Positions 1 to 8,098 of a stretch of DNA of 22,308 nucleotides are shown piece by piece. Location of the stretch: the NCBI GenBank assembly GCA_964554665.1, contig CAZKPP010000033.1, positions 1 to 22,308 on the forward strand. The letters are read 5' to 3'. Below the pieces are notes generated by a model. It saw nothing but the letters and a program-made list of their open reading frames with translations, made no database searches and was not told where the DNA came from. The translations under genes and the position numbers were made by a program. Each line of letters starts with the position of its first letter. The first letter of the stretch is position 1. The DNA is from UBA3263 sp964554665 (GTDB lineage Bacteria; Bacteroidota; Bacteroidia; Bacteroidales; Muribaculaceae).

Positions 1-131
1 TCAAGAGAGCCATTCACCGTCTGGTGCTCAACCAGCTGTCGAAAGACATTCTTGCTCAGAAGGTCAACAAAGATTATCCCATCACCATTGACCTCAACCG
101 CGAAGGTGAACTGATTTTCACCAATAGCTAA
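1..131 (+). CDS. clpB: ATP-dependent chaperone ClpB, C-terminal fragment
   Basis: Only the last 42 codons are in the window; the reading frame starts at base 3 and ends in TAA at 129-131. The fragment contains KRAIHRLVLNQLSKDILA and then a stretch on the pattern ITIDLNREGELIF, which matches the end of the D2 small domain of ClpB/Hsp100 disaggregases. ClpB is a cytoplasmic AAA+ hexamer that works with DnaK to pull apart aggregated proteins. The catalytic domains lie upstream of the window, so ClpC or ClpA cannot be strictly excluded, but this ending fits ClpB best. A strong terminator follows immediately. Confidence 0.85.
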   Translation, partial: KRAIHRLVLNQLSKDILAQKVNKDYPITIDLNREGELIFTNS

Positions 132-152
132 CAACTTTGAAAAATAAGCAAT

Positions 153-194
153 TAGGAATTAGCGATGACTTCATAGCTAATTCCTATTTTTTTT
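153..194 (+). terminator. Rho-independent terminator after clpB
   Basis: TAGGAATTAGC (153-163) pairs perfectly with GCTAATTCCTA (176-186) to give an 11-bp stem, followed by eight T (187-194). The 12-base loop can add an ATG/CAT pairing. It lies between the clpB stop and the convergent stop at 209-211, so it can also act as a weaker terminator for the minus-strand gene, whose side has only a short T-rich run. Confidence 0.92.
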
Positions 195-208
195 ATCGGC
201 TCGGGGAG

Positions 209-3200
209 TTAATTGTTGGCGAGTGCTTTCGGAGTGAAGTTGAAGCGATATGAAACGGTGAGCATCACGTAGCGCGGCAATGTGTTGGACCATTCTTCAG
301 TCTGGCCTTGAGCATTGACAATTTGCGTAATGTTTGAGAGCTGCCCGAGAATATCCACGGCATTCAGCTTGAAAGTCAAGGCCCCTTTTAAAATAGATTT
401 CTGAACCGACGCGTTCCAAATCCATTCCGTTCGGTTCATCGATGCGTCGTTATAGCCGCTGCGGAATCGGCAATTGATGGTAGTTTCACCTTCAATCTCA
501 TAAGGGAGGAAGAAACTCGTGCCGGCGGTGATTTCGGAGTCCCAAGCAGTAATTTCGGTGAAGTCGGCGCGCGGAGAAGTGGAATGGCGTTGCTGAGTAT
601 TTCCTGTAATTGCGAACACAGTGCCATTTGTCAATTTATAGCGCACGGAGCCTGAGCCGCCGATGCGATCTGTTTTAACAACGGAGCGCTGCGGCTCACC
701 TACCGACGACGTATAGTCAACAGAATTATCGTGATTATAGGATAATTTCATGCCAACGCCCCAGCAGTCATGGGGTCCGAACGGAATATCATAAGAGGCT
801 GTGGCGCTCCAGTTCCAGTTACCGTTGATGGTCATGGGGCGATGCGTTGTAACGCCCGTGGAGGGATCAAAAACGGTACTATTGGAAAGGGTATTATAAT
901 ATTTTACATAATTCACCTGGAACCATCCATGTTGGTGGGTTACCATATTGCTATAGTCCGTATAGAAATAGCAGCTATGCATATAAGGTTGGGGAAACTC
1001 CTCGCCGGCTTCCGGTCCGAGGTAAACCTGAAAGGGATTGACATTGCTCATCGAAGGCACGAGCGAATAAAGGTTGCGCAGATTCGTAAAATAGCTGTAA
1101 CCGAAAGAGCCGTTCAGGTTATATTGTTTATTGGAAGTTCCGGCCGATAGACTGACGGTTAAGTTATCGGTTGGTTCCAAAAGATTCACCCCATAATGGA
1201 AATCGGGGTCAGCATAAGGCTTGGCGTAGGTAAAGTGGCGCCAGTATTCACGACGGGAATAGTTTAAGCTCAGCGAAATCCGGGGATTGAATCCGGAGTC
1301 GGTAGGCGCTGCTTTTTCCAGAGTGTATCCCAGATAAACGCGCATCAGAATATCATTGTCCAGGTCGAGGGAACGGATCGAGTTGTTGCCATCGTAGTTG
1401 ATATTCTCGGGCGCGGTCAGCGAAGGTAGCGGAAGCAACGAAAGTTCCAGCTGTTTCTCAAGCAATTGGACTGAATTCAACCGGTCATCGAAAGTGCGGT
1501 CAATATCCCAGCCAACTGCCGGCTCAACGTTGAAGCTGTTAATCCAGTTGTTGCCAATCAGTTTTTTGTCCCATTCATAGCAGATGTTTGCCCCGAACTT
1601 ATCGACGCGTTTGTCTGAGTTTTCCCATTGCTGGCGGCGGATTGTTGAAATATTCGCGTCGGTCATATAAGGCTGGTCGTATAGCGAGGCCGATGTCGTT
1701 CGGCTTTGCCTATCCGTTCCTGATGCCGAGAGGCGAAACAATCCGCGGCCTTTCTTCGGGCGCCAGGTTGCGTTAATCCAGATTCCAAGCACCAAATCAT
1801 CAACCTGAGGGTCGCTGTTGCGAGAAATGTAGGTTGAACTCTCAAGACTGTTGAGCAACGAACGCGATGCCGTTTCGGAAATCAGCGAATCAACCACGGC
1901 GCCGCGGTAGCTATCGAAAGGATTGCGATTGAAAAATGCCGAAAAGTTGAATCCGTGCTCGCGCTGACGCTTCCACTGAATGGTCGGACGAATATAGAAT
2001 GTGAATCTGTCGCCGAGATAGCGCATACTGACACTTGCGTTAATATCGTTGGTCAGGGTTTGAATAGAAGCTTTCGAGCGCGAATAGATATTGCCGGTTT
2101 CATAGAAATTGGTCACGGCAATCAGCTGCTCCAGGTCCATATCCGAGCGTTCATAGTCCAAATTGGCGGAAATTTCGATTTTCCTGGTGGGGTTATAGAA
2201 AACGTCCATACCGCCAATTGCCGTGGTTCCGTCGCCGGAAGAACCGTCGTTCCGGTTGTAGCCCCAGTTTTTGTTGCGCGACGAAGTTTTGGAATTATTT
2301 CGTATGTTGTTGTAACCGCCATATGCGCCCCACCGATAATTTTTGCCGAAGCCGATAACAAAGGCGCGCCCCAGATAGCGGCTGTCGAGCCGTTTGGAGG
2401 AACCCTTCGGATATATTCCGGGGCCATACCCCCCTTCAACGTTAAAGATGGTTGCCATCGAAAACTCTTTCTTAAGAATCACGTCCATGACTATATTTTC
2501 ATCTTCACTGCCGGTTTTGAGCTGTTGCGACGCAAGGGTTACGTGGTCATCCTTGTCGGCCTTGTCGTAAACCTTGATTTTGTTTATGGTGTAGGCCGGG
2601 AGATTTTTCAGGGCAACTTCCGGGTCGCCGTTGAAGAAGTCATTGCCGTTGATTAGCAGAGAGCTGACCTTTTTGCCATTGACGGTGATGTTTCCGTCAT
2701 CATCGAGCTGCGCGCCCGGAAGCTGACTGACCAGGGCATCAAGCGTAGAGCCCTCGGCCAGCCGGAAGGCGCGGGCGTCATAAACAATCGTGTCGCCCTG
2801 CATCACCATTTTTATGGCCGTTCCGCGGACTTCAACCTCATTGAGCAGATGGCCGCGTCGCGGTTCCATAGCGAGAGTGCGCACCCAAACCACGTCTTGG
2901 CCTTCCGACACCACCTTGAAGTCATGGCGCAGGGGCTCGTAGCCCTCGCGATTGAGAATAAGCGAATAGGAGCCGACTCCGCCCTCAACAAGGATGCGAA
3001 ACAGTCCGCCGGTTGTCATTTTCAGTTCATCGTTGCCCGACATCATCTTGAAGCTGACCGGAATGGTGTCATTTTTAACCAAGGCGAGATAGACACTGTC
3101 GAGCGACTCGCGATACCAGTCAGCCTTTGAATAATCTTGCTTGACAATATCGCCGTTGACAATAAATTTTGTCAGCTTGGCCGTGGCCGACGCCACGGAT

Positions 3201-3235
3201 AGCAAACAGATGAAAAACAATAGAATCTTACGCAT
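209..3235 (-). CDS. Outer-membrane beta-barrel protein of the TonB-receptor-like type
   Basis: The product is a 1008-residue outer-membrane protein. It starts with a signal peptide (residues 1-19, ending in SVASATAK). A carboxypeptidase-regulatory-like region covers roughly 25-125. A plug-like part (about 133-230) contains GDTIVYDARAF, LDALVSQLPG and INGKKV/LINGNDFF-type segments, which are typical of the large Bacteroidota outer-membrane beta-barrel family (PF14905-like). The remainder is rich in alternating aromatic/polar strands. The chain ends in YRFNF followed by eight more residues, so the usual terminal aromatic is not quite terminal. I see no clear TonB box and no SusD partner, so the substrate is unknown. 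The gene is alone on its strand, has a good promoter at 3300-3331, and is divergent from a TetR-type regulator that probably controls it. Confidence 0.85.
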   Translation of the reverse strand: MRKILLFFICLLSVASATAKLTKFIVNGDIVKQDYSKADWYRESLDSVYLALVKNDTIPVSFKMMSGNDELKMTTGGLFRILVEGGVGSYSLILNREGYEPLRHDFKVVSEGQDVVWVRTLAMEPRRGHLLNEVEVRGTAIKMVMQGDTIVYDARAFRLAEGSTLDALVSQLPGAQLDDDGNITVNGKKVSSLLINGNDFFNGDPEVALKNLPAYTINKIKVYDKADKDDHVTLASQQLKTGSEDENIVMDVILKKEFSMATIFNVEGGYGPGIYPKGSSKRLDSRYLGRAFVIGFGKNYRWGAYGGYNNIRNNSKTSSRNKNWGYNRNDGSSGDGTTAIGGMDVFYNPTRKIEISANLDYERSDMDLEQLIAVTNFYETGNIYSRSKASIQTLTNDINASVSMRYLGDRFTFYIRPTIQWKRQREHGFNFSAFFNRNPFDSYRGAVVDSLISETASRSLLNSLESSTYISRNSDPQVDDLVLGIWINATWRPKKGRGLFRLSASGTDRQSRTTSASLYDQPYMTDANISTIRRQQWENSDKRVDKFGANICYEWDKKLIGNNWINSFNVEPAVGWDIDRTFDDRLNSVQLLEKQLELSLLPLPSLTAPENINYDGNNSIRSLDLDNDILMRVYLGYTLEKAAPTDSGFNPRISLSLNYSRREYWRHFTYAKPYADPDFHYGVNLLEPTDNLTVSLSAGTSNKQYNLNGSFGYSYFTNLRNLYSLVPSMSNVNPFQVYLGPEAGEEFPQPYMHSCYFYTDYSNMVTHQHGWFQVNYVKYYNTLSNSTVFDPSTGVTTHRPMTINGNWNWSATASYDIPFGPHDCWGVGMKLSYNHDNSVDYTSSVGEPQRSVVKTDRIGGSGSVRYKLTNGTVFAITGNTQQRHSTSPRADFTEITAWDSEITAGTSFFLPYEIEGETTINCRFRSGYNDASMNRTEWIWNASVQKSILKGALTFKLNAVDILGQLSNITQIVNAQGQTEEWSNTLPRYVMLTVSYRFNFTPKALANN

Positions 3236-3299
3236 AACATGTGATGATTGAGGGTATTCAGCAGAAATCGCAGGGGGCGATTCATCGGTTTCGATACCG

Positions 3300-3331
3300 C
3301 AAATATAGAAGAATTTATTTTATATCGCAAA
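3300..3331 (-). promoter_or_regulatory. Bacteroidota-type promoter of the barrel-protein gene
   Basis: Read on the minus strand, the -33 element TTTG (3328-3331) is followed by exactly 20 bases and then TATATTTG (3300-3307), a match to the TAnnTTTG -7 consensus of Bacteroidota. The leader to the ATG at 3235 would be about 60 bases. The -33 element lies inside the imperfect palindrome at 3321-3356. Confidence 0.8.
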
Positions 3332-3356
3332 TTTTATACAATTTATTTTGCATATA
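3321..3356. promoter_or_regulatory. Possible operator shared by the divergent promoters
   Basis: The left arm TATATCGCAAA (3321-3331) mirrors the right arm TTTTGCATATA (3346-3356), apart from one extra base on the left. It covers the -33 element of the minus-strand barrel gene and the likely -33 TTTG (3347-3350) of the TetR-type gene. A repressor bound here could block both promoters. That the neighbouring TetR protein binds it is inference. Confidence 0.4.
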
Positions 3357-3380
3357 ATCTAAGTTTTTTGTGTAACTTTG
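3347..3380 (+). promoter_or_regulatory. Probable promoter of the TetR-type regulator
   Basis: TTTG (3347-3350) and TAACTTTG (3373-3380) lie upstream of the ATG at 3401. The -7 element is a full TAnnTTTG match, but the spacer is 22 bases rather than the 20 seen at the other promoters in this window, so this may be a weaker or regulated promoter. Confidence 0.65.
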
Positions 3381-3400
3381 CACAGTAAAATCAAATACCT

Positions 3401-4033
3401 ATGGGTGAACAACGACGAGAAAGACGAACTAAAGCCGACATTGAGCAAGCAATAAACGAAGCCGCTGAAAAACAGATTAGCGAGAAAGGTTTTGCCAATG
3501 TACTACTATCCGATATTATCCGCGAAGCCAAAATTGAGCCGGCAGTGTTTTATAATCGCTACGCCAATCTCGATATTTTCTACACGGAGTTTCTGCAAAA
3601 ATATGACTACTGGGTGACAGATGAAATTCTTTCGGAGGCATCGGCAGAGCCAAGTGCCGAGAAGTGCAAGGCAATATTCAACGGACTTTTAGACGACCTT
3701 TCAACCGAAAGTATGATGCGCGAAATATTGCGTTGGGAAATAACGGAAGGAAATGACACGACCAACCGTATGGCCATGCTTCGCGAAATGTTTAATATGC
3801 AGTTGATTTTCCGGTATAAGAAGTTATTTAGGGAGAAGAATAGTCCGATGGATATAACGGCGTTTGCAGCGCTGATAATCGGCGGGGCATATTATCTGCT
3901 TCTTCATTGCGACCGATCAACATTCTGCGGACTCGACCTCAACGAGGAAACCGACATGGTGCGCATTCGCAAAACGATTGCACAACTAACGGATATGGTT
4001 TTTCAAACGCTCGATCCACCCGCTGCCGACTAA
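3401..4033 (+). CDS. TetR/AcrR-family transcriptional regulator
   Basis: The product is 210 residues, the usual size for a TetR-type dimeric repressor. The N-terminal 60 residues form the DNA-binding domain: a basic lead-in (QRRERRTKADIEQA), then EKGFANVLLSDIIREAKIEP and AVFYNRYANLDIFY, matching the helix-turn-helix and the conserved F-YxxF/Y-x-N/S-K/L pattern after it. The rest is mostly helical and would hold a ligand pocket; no ligand can be predicted. The gene is divergent from the barrel protein at 209-3235 and shares a 165-base intergenic region with it, so local control of that gene and autoregulation are the simplest ideas. Confidence 0.85.
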   Translation: MGEQRRERRTKADIEQAINEAAEKQISEKGFANVLLSDIIREAKIEPAVFYNRYANLDIFYTEFLQKYDYWVTDEILSEASAEPSAEKCKAIFNGLLDDLSTESMMREILRWEITEGNDTTNRMAMLREMFNMQLIFRYKKLFREKNSPMDITAFAALIIGGAYYLLLHCDRSTFCGLDLNEETDMVRIRKTIAQLTDMVFQTLDPPAAD

Positions 4034-4064
4034 ATAATGAGGGCGAACCGCCCACATTACCAAA

Positions 4065-4096
4065 TTTGGAGTTACGGAAATTTTTGCGTAACTTTG
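4065..4096 (+). promoter_or_regulatory. Promoter of efp
   Basis: TTTG (4065-4068), 20 bases, then TAACTTTG (4089-4096): a complete Bacteroidota -33/-7 pair. The -33 element is embedded in a perfect 10-base palindrome, CCAAATTTGG (4060-4069). The leader to the ATG is about 35 bases. Confidence 0.85.
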
Positions 4097-4136
4097 CGCC
4101 GCAAAAAATCAATTCATTATTTAAAGAAAACTTTTT

Positions 4137-4700
4137 ATGGCAACAACTGCTGACTTCAAAAACGGTATGTGCCTCGACATCGACGGCCAATACTTCTTCA
4201 TCGTTGAATTCCTCCACGTTAAACCGGGCAAAGGCCCCGCTTTCGTGCGCACCAAACTGAAAAACGTTCGCACCGGCCGCGTAATCGACAAAACCTGGAA
4301 CTCCGGCGTTAAGGTTGAAGAAGTCCGCATAGAACGTCGCCCCTATCAGTACTCATATAAGGATGAAATGGGCTACCACTTCCTCCACACCGAAACCTGG
4401 GAAGAAATCATCGTTCCCGGCGAAAGCATCGAAGGCGTTGAATTCCTTAAAGACGGCGACATCTGCGAAGCTATGGTACACGCAGCCAGCGAAACAGTTC
4501 TGACCTGCGAAATGCCCCAGAGCGTAGTTCTTGAAATCACCTACACCGAACCCGGCATCAAGGGCGACACCGCCACCAACACCCTGAAGCCCGCCACCGT
4601 GGAAACCGGCGCTACGGTTCGCGTTCCCCTTTTCTGCAACACCGGCGACAAAGTTCGCATCAACACTAAGGACGGTTCCTACGTTGAACGCGTAAAATAA
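4137..4700 (+). CDS. efp: Translation elongation factor P
   Basis: EF-P binds ribosomes stalled at proline runs and promotes peptide bond formation. The protein is 187 residues, the standard three-domain length. The domain I loop HVKPGKGPAFVRTKL carries the tip lysine K32, the position that is modified or used unmodified in EF-P families, and it keeps the PGKG turn. The KOW-like N-terminal domain and two OB-type domains run to a C-terminus with GDKVRINTKDGSYVERVK, typical of EF-P. It has its own promoter and ends in a hairpin, so it is probably transcribed alone. Confidence 0.96.
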   Translation: MATTADFKNGMCLDIDGQYFFIVEFLHVKPGKGPAFVRTKLKNVRTGRVIDKTWNSGVKVEEVRIERRPYQYSYKDEMGYHFLHTETWEEIIVPGESIEGVEFLKDGDICEAMVHAASETVLTCEMPQSVVLEITYTEPGIKGDTATNTLKPATVETGATVRVPLFCNTGDKVRINTKDGSYVERVK

Positions 4701-4722
4701 TCGCCACCTAACTTATTCCCTG

Positions 4723-4765
4723 ATTCAGGGGCGCATGAGAAATGAGTTCTCAGGTGCCCCTGAAT
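4723..4765 (+). terminator. Hairpin terminator after efp
   Basis: ATTCAGGGGC (4723-4732) pairs perfectly with GCCCCTGAAT (4756-4765), and an inner TGAGAA/TTCTCA (4736-4741 / 4747-4752) extends the structure. The following bases (TATTATTTG) are T-rich but not a clean U-tract. A third related arm, CCCTGA, sits just upstream (4718-4723) and could compete for pairing. The next promoter starts only six bases later. Confidence 0.6.
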
Positions 4766-4770
4766 TATTA

Positions 4771-4802
4771 TTTGCACACTTTTTAAAAAATGCGTATATT
4801 TG
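4771..4802 (+). promoter_or_regulatory. Promoter of the gltD-like/buk unit
   Basis: TTTG (4771-4774), 20 bases, then TATATTTG (4795-4802). Its position decides the start of the next gene: an in-frame ATG at 4790 lies upstream of the -7 element and could not be in this transcript, so the ATG at 4826 is the start. Confidence 0.85.
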
Positions 4803-4825
4803 CGGCGAATAATAATTCAACCATT

Positions 4826-6136
4826 ATGCAACTTCTCAACGAGGAATCGACTCCATATACTATGGCTGAGGCTATTGCCGAAGCCAAACGCTGCCTCCAC
4901 TGCAAGAACCCGCAATGCAGAAAAGGGTGCCCGGTAGGGAATGATATTCCCGACTGGATTCACGAGCTCTCGATGGGCAACATAGGCAACGCAATGACCA
5001 TTATAAACGCCAAGAGCAACTTGCCGGCAGTGTGTGGCCGCGTATGCGCCCACGAACGCCAATGCGAGGGCCACTGCGTAATGGGCAAACTCGGCGACCA
5101 CATCAACATAGGTCGTCTGGAGCGTTTTGTAGCCGATTTCGATACGCAAATGGGATTGCTTCGCCAACCCATTCTGCCCAAAACCCGCGGCAAGGTGGCG
5201 GTTATCGGCAGCGGGCCGGCCGGATTGACCGTAGCCGGCGAACTTGCCCGCAAAGGCTTTGAAATTGACCTTTTTGAAAAGGAGAAGCGGGCCGGCGGCG
5301 TGCTTACGTTCGGCATTCCGGACTACAGGCTTCCGGCAGCGGTGGTCGACAGCGAAGTAGAAAAAATCAAACAGCTCGGCGTAAAACTATTCGTTGGAGT
5401 TACCATTGGCCCCGACATTACTATCGACGGACTATTTGAGCGCGGCTACGATGCCATATTTATCGGCTCGGGCGCCGGAAAGCCGAATCCGCTCGACATT
5501 GAAGGGGGCAACAGCCGCTGCGTAATGCAGGCCATACACTTTTTGCGCCTTGCGTCGCTCTACAACAACAAGGTTATCAAACGCCGCGACGTAGGCATCA
5601 AACCGGGTGCGAAAGTATTTGTGGTCGGCTGCGGCAACACGGCTATGGACGCCGCACGAACCGCATTGCGCTTCGGAGCCGACGAGGTGACGATTATTTA
5701 TCACCGCACCATAGAAAACATGTCGGCCCTCCACTCCGAGTATGAAGAAGCAGTTGCCGAGGGAGTTAAGTTCCTGTGGGAATCATCAATCGAAAGCATT
5801 CACCATAATCCCGACGGCGGCAACTATTTACTGAAAATGAATTGCGCGGGTGAAACCATGGAACTTCCGGCCGACAAGGTATTCCTGGCCATAGGTTCTC
5901 GCCCCGCATCGCGCATAGTTTCAACCACCACCGGCATCGAAACCGACGATAAAGGCTACGTTGTGCTCCGCGACCATCCGCAGGGAATGACCACCCGCAA
6001 GGGTGTTTTCGCCGGCGGCGACGTTGCCGGCAATCAGGCCACGGTTGTTCACGCCATGGCCAACGCCCGCGCCGTGGCCGACAGCATAGCCTCCTACGTT
6101 GACGCAGTAACGCTTTTACGCTCTCTTGACCAATGA
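4826..6136 (+). CDS. gltD: GltD-like NAD(P)H-dependent flavoprotein (glutamate synthase small-subunit family)
   Basis: The product is 436 residues from the ATG at 4826; the upstream ATG at 4790 falls inside the promoter. It belongs to the family of the glutamate synthase beta subunit, NfnB and PreT. An N-terminal Fe-S domain has Cys at 23, 26, 31 and 35 and a second set at 70, 74, 80 and 84. An FAD-binding Rossmann motif GSGPAG follows at 128-133, then a second nucleotide-binding motif (VVGCGNTAMDAA) for NAD(P)H, and the C-terminal FAD motif GVFAGGDV. Such proteins pass electrons between NAD(P)H and a partner through Fe-S clusters. No gltB is present here, so it may be the stand-alone type annotated as homotetrameric NADPH-dependent glutamate synthase, or may serve another partner. 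Its stop overlaps the buk start by four bases (ATGA). Confidence 0.82.
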   Translation: MQLLNEESTPYTMAEAIAEAKRCLHCKNPQCRKGCPVGNDIPDWIHELSMGNIGNAMTIINAKSNLPAVCGRVCAHERQCEGHCVMGKLGDHINIGRLERFVADFDTQMGLLRQPILPKTRGKVAVIGSGPAGLTVAGELARKGFEIDLFEKEKRAGGVLTFGIPDYRLPAAVVDSEVEKIKQLGVKLFVGVTIGPDITIDGLFERGYDAIFIGSGAGKPNPLDIEGGNSRCVMQAIHFLRLASLYNNKVIKRRDVGIKPGAKVFVVGCGNTAMDAARTALRFGADEVTIIYHRTIENMSALHSEYEEAVAEGVKFLWESSIESIHHNPDGGNYLLKMNCAGETMELPADKVFLAIGSRPASRIVSTTTGIETDDKGYVVLRDHPQGMTTRKGVFAGGDVAGNQATVVHAMANARAVADSIASYVDAVTLLRSLDQ

Positions 6137-7212
6137 AGATTTTAGTTATCAATCCCGGATCGACCTCGACAAAACTCGCTGTTTACGAAAACGAGCAGCA
6201 ATTATGGTCAACAACCCTCGCCCACCAGGCCGATGAACTCAGCGTGTTCCATCACCCCATTGAGCAACTCGACTATCGCGACTCGCAAATGAGAGACGAG
6301 CTTAAAAAAGCGGGATTTGCGCAGAAGTTCGATGCCGTGGTTGCGCGCGGCGGCCTGTTGCAGCCAACTCCGGGCGGGGTCTACATTGTAGACGACCTGA
6401 TTTGCCATGATTTGATTCATTCGCCCAACGAACACGCCTGTAACCTCGGAGCCCTTATGGCGCGCGACATGGCACGCGAATCGGATTGTCCGGCATTGAT
6501 AGCCGATCCGGAAGTGGTTGATGAGCGTATGGACATAGCCAAGGTTACCGGCCTGCCCGAAATCAAGCGCGTAAGCATATTCCACGCATTGAATTCAAAA
6601 GCTGTCGGTCGCAACTATGCCGAGAGCTTAAGCCTGACATACGAAGATATGAACCTGATAATCGTGCATTTAGGCGGCGGCATTTCGGTGTCGGCCCACG
6701 ACCACGGTCGCGTTATCGACGTTAACGACGCCCTCAACGGCAACGGTCCGTTCAGTCCCGACCGCTCGGGTTCGCTGCCCGCCGCACAGCTCATAGACCT
6801 TTGCTTTTCAGGCAAATACACCCATCGCGAACTGCGCCGCATGGTCAACGGCAACGGCGGAGTTAAAGCCCACATTGGGTCGACCGACATGGCCGACATC
6901 GCCGCCCGCGCCGAACGTGGCGAAGAACCGTACCGGCTGGTACTCGACGCCATGATTTATTCCGTGGCAACAGAGGTGGGGGCACGCGCGGTGGCCTTGC
7001 GTGGCAAGGTCGACGCCATAATCCTGACCGGAGGCATAGCCCACAGCAAATACTGCACGCGCAAACTCACCGAATGGGTCGACTTCCTGGGCCCGATTGT
7101 TGTAAGCGCCGGCGAAGACGAGCTCGGAGCGCTTGCGGGCAATGCCCTGCGCTTTCTGCAGGGTCGCGTAAAACCGCAGATCTACAGCCCCGAAGCCGTA
7201 GAAATGGCTTGA
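6133..7212 (+). CDS. buk: Butyrate kinase
   Basis: Butyrate kinase converts butyryl phosphate and ADP to butyrate and ATP, or the reverse; relatives accept branched-chain acids. The 359-residue length fits the family. The ASKHA-fold signatures are visible: NPGSTSTK at the N-terminus (phosphate 1 loop), HLGGGISVSAHDHGRVID in the middle and ILTGGIAHS near the C-terminus, with FSPDRSGSLP as a family hallmark. It is coupled to the upstream flavoprotein by an ATGA overlap. The usual partner, phosphate butyryltransferase (ptb), is absent from the window, so acyl phosphate must come from an enzyme encoded elsewhere. Confidence 0.93.
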   Translation: MKILVINPGSTSTKLAVYENEQQLWSTTLAHQADELSVFHHPIEQLDYRDSQMRDELKKAGFAQKFDAVVARGGLLQPTPGGVYIVDDLICHDLIHSPNEHACNLGALMARDMARESDCPALIADPEVVDERMDIAKVTGLPEIKRVSIFHALNSKAVGRNYAESLSLTYEDMNLIIVHLGGGISVSAHDHGRVIDVNDALNGNGPFSPDRSGSLPAAQLIDLCFSGKYTHRELRRMVNGNGGVKAHIGSTDMADIAARAERGEEPYRLVLDAMIYSVATEVGARAVALRGKVDAIILTGGIAHSKYCTRKLTEWVDFLGPIVVSAGEDELGALAGNALRFLQGRVKPQIYSPEAVEMA

Positions 7213-7219
7213 ATTTCGA

Positions 7220-7251
7220 TTTGCTAATGTCGGGGATTTTTTGTAACTTTG
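7220..7251 (+). promoter_or_regulatory. Promoter of the bamD operon
   Basis: TTTG (7220-7223), 20 bases, then TAACTTTG (7244-7251), starting eight bases after the buk stop. The predicted leader is short, about 15-20 bases before the ATG at 7275. I see no terminator between buk and this promoter, so some read-through from buk is possible. Confidence 0.85.
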
Positions 7252-7274
7252 CGCGTTGAATAAGCATAAGAAGG

Positions 7275-8084
7275 ATGAAGAAATACTTAATATTCTGTAT
7301 ATTAACCCTTTCGCTCGGGCTCTTGGTGTCGTGCGGCGAATATCAGCGTGTGCTCAAAACCAGAGACGCTTCCGTCAAGTTCGAGTACGCGAAAAAATGG
7401 TATGAAGAGGGGAAATATGCACAGGCCGCCAGCGTTCTTTCGGAAATAGTGTCGACCTTTAAAGGTCAGGAACGCGCCGAAGAAACCCTCTATATGTTGG
7501 GAATGTGTAATTTTTACAATAAAGATTATCCCTCGGCCGGAACGTATCTTCACACCTACTACACCCGCTATCCGAAAGGCAAATATGCCGAAGACTCGCA
7601 CTTTTATGCCGGTCGCGGCTACTTTTTGGACTCGCCCGACGTTCAGCTCGATCAGTCGCCGACCCTGCAAGCCATCGAAGAACTGACCACCTACCTTGAA
7701 TATTACCCGAGATCGGAGCGTGCGCCGGAGGTTCAACAAATGATTTTTGAGCTTCAAGACAAGCTCGCGCTCAAGCAACTGCAGAACGCCCAGCTCTATT
7801 ATAACCTCGGCACCTACATGGGCAATAACTATCAGAGCGCAATCATCGTTGCCCAAAACGCCCTGAAGAACTATCCATATTCAGCTTATAAAGAGCAGCT
7901 TGACATGCTGATTCTCAAGAGCCGCTTTAAGGAAGCCGACCTGTCGGTTGCTGAAAAGCAGCCCGAACGTTTCCGCCAGGTTGTTGACAACTACTACCTG
8001 TTTATCAACACCTACCCCGAGAGCAAATTCCGCTCCGAGGCCGACAACATTTTCAAAATTGCATCTAAACACGTTAACGACTAA
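7275..8084 (+). CDS. bamD: Outer-membrane assembly lipoprotein BamD
   Basis: BamD is the essential TPR lipoprotein of the BAM complex, which inserts beta-barrel proteins into the outer membrane. The 269-residue product has a lipoprotein signal (MKKYLIFCILTLSLGLLVSC) with the acylated cysteine at residue 20. TPR-like repeats follow, including YEEGKYAQAASVLSEIV, YPSAGTYLHTYYTRYP and ELTTYLEYYPRSERA, a standard BamD pattern of paired helices with tyrosine/proline ends. It is the first gene of a seven-gene operon and is followed after 14 bases by the omega-like subunit, a neighbour pair common in Bacteroidales. Confidence 0.92.
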   Translation: MKKYLIFCILTLSLGLLVSCGEYQRVLKTRDASVKFEYAKKWYEEGKYAQAASVLSEIVSTFKGQERAEETLYMLGMCNFYNKDYPSAGTYLHTYYTRYPKGKYAEDSHFYAGRGYFLDSPDVQLDQSPTLQAIEELTTYLEYYPRSERAPEVQQMIFELQDKLALKQLQNAQLYYNLGTYMGNNYQSAIIVAQNALKNYPYSAYKEQLDMLILKSRFKEADLSVAEKQPERFRQVVDNYYLFINTYPESKFRSEADNIFKIASKHVND

Positions 8085-8098
8085 CTATCCCTATAATA

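Noticed and set aside
1955..2656. A 233-codon open frame on the plus strand inside the barrel-protein gene
   Set aside because: It is antisense to a protein with clear signal peptide, plug and barrel features, and has no promoter or recognisable motif.
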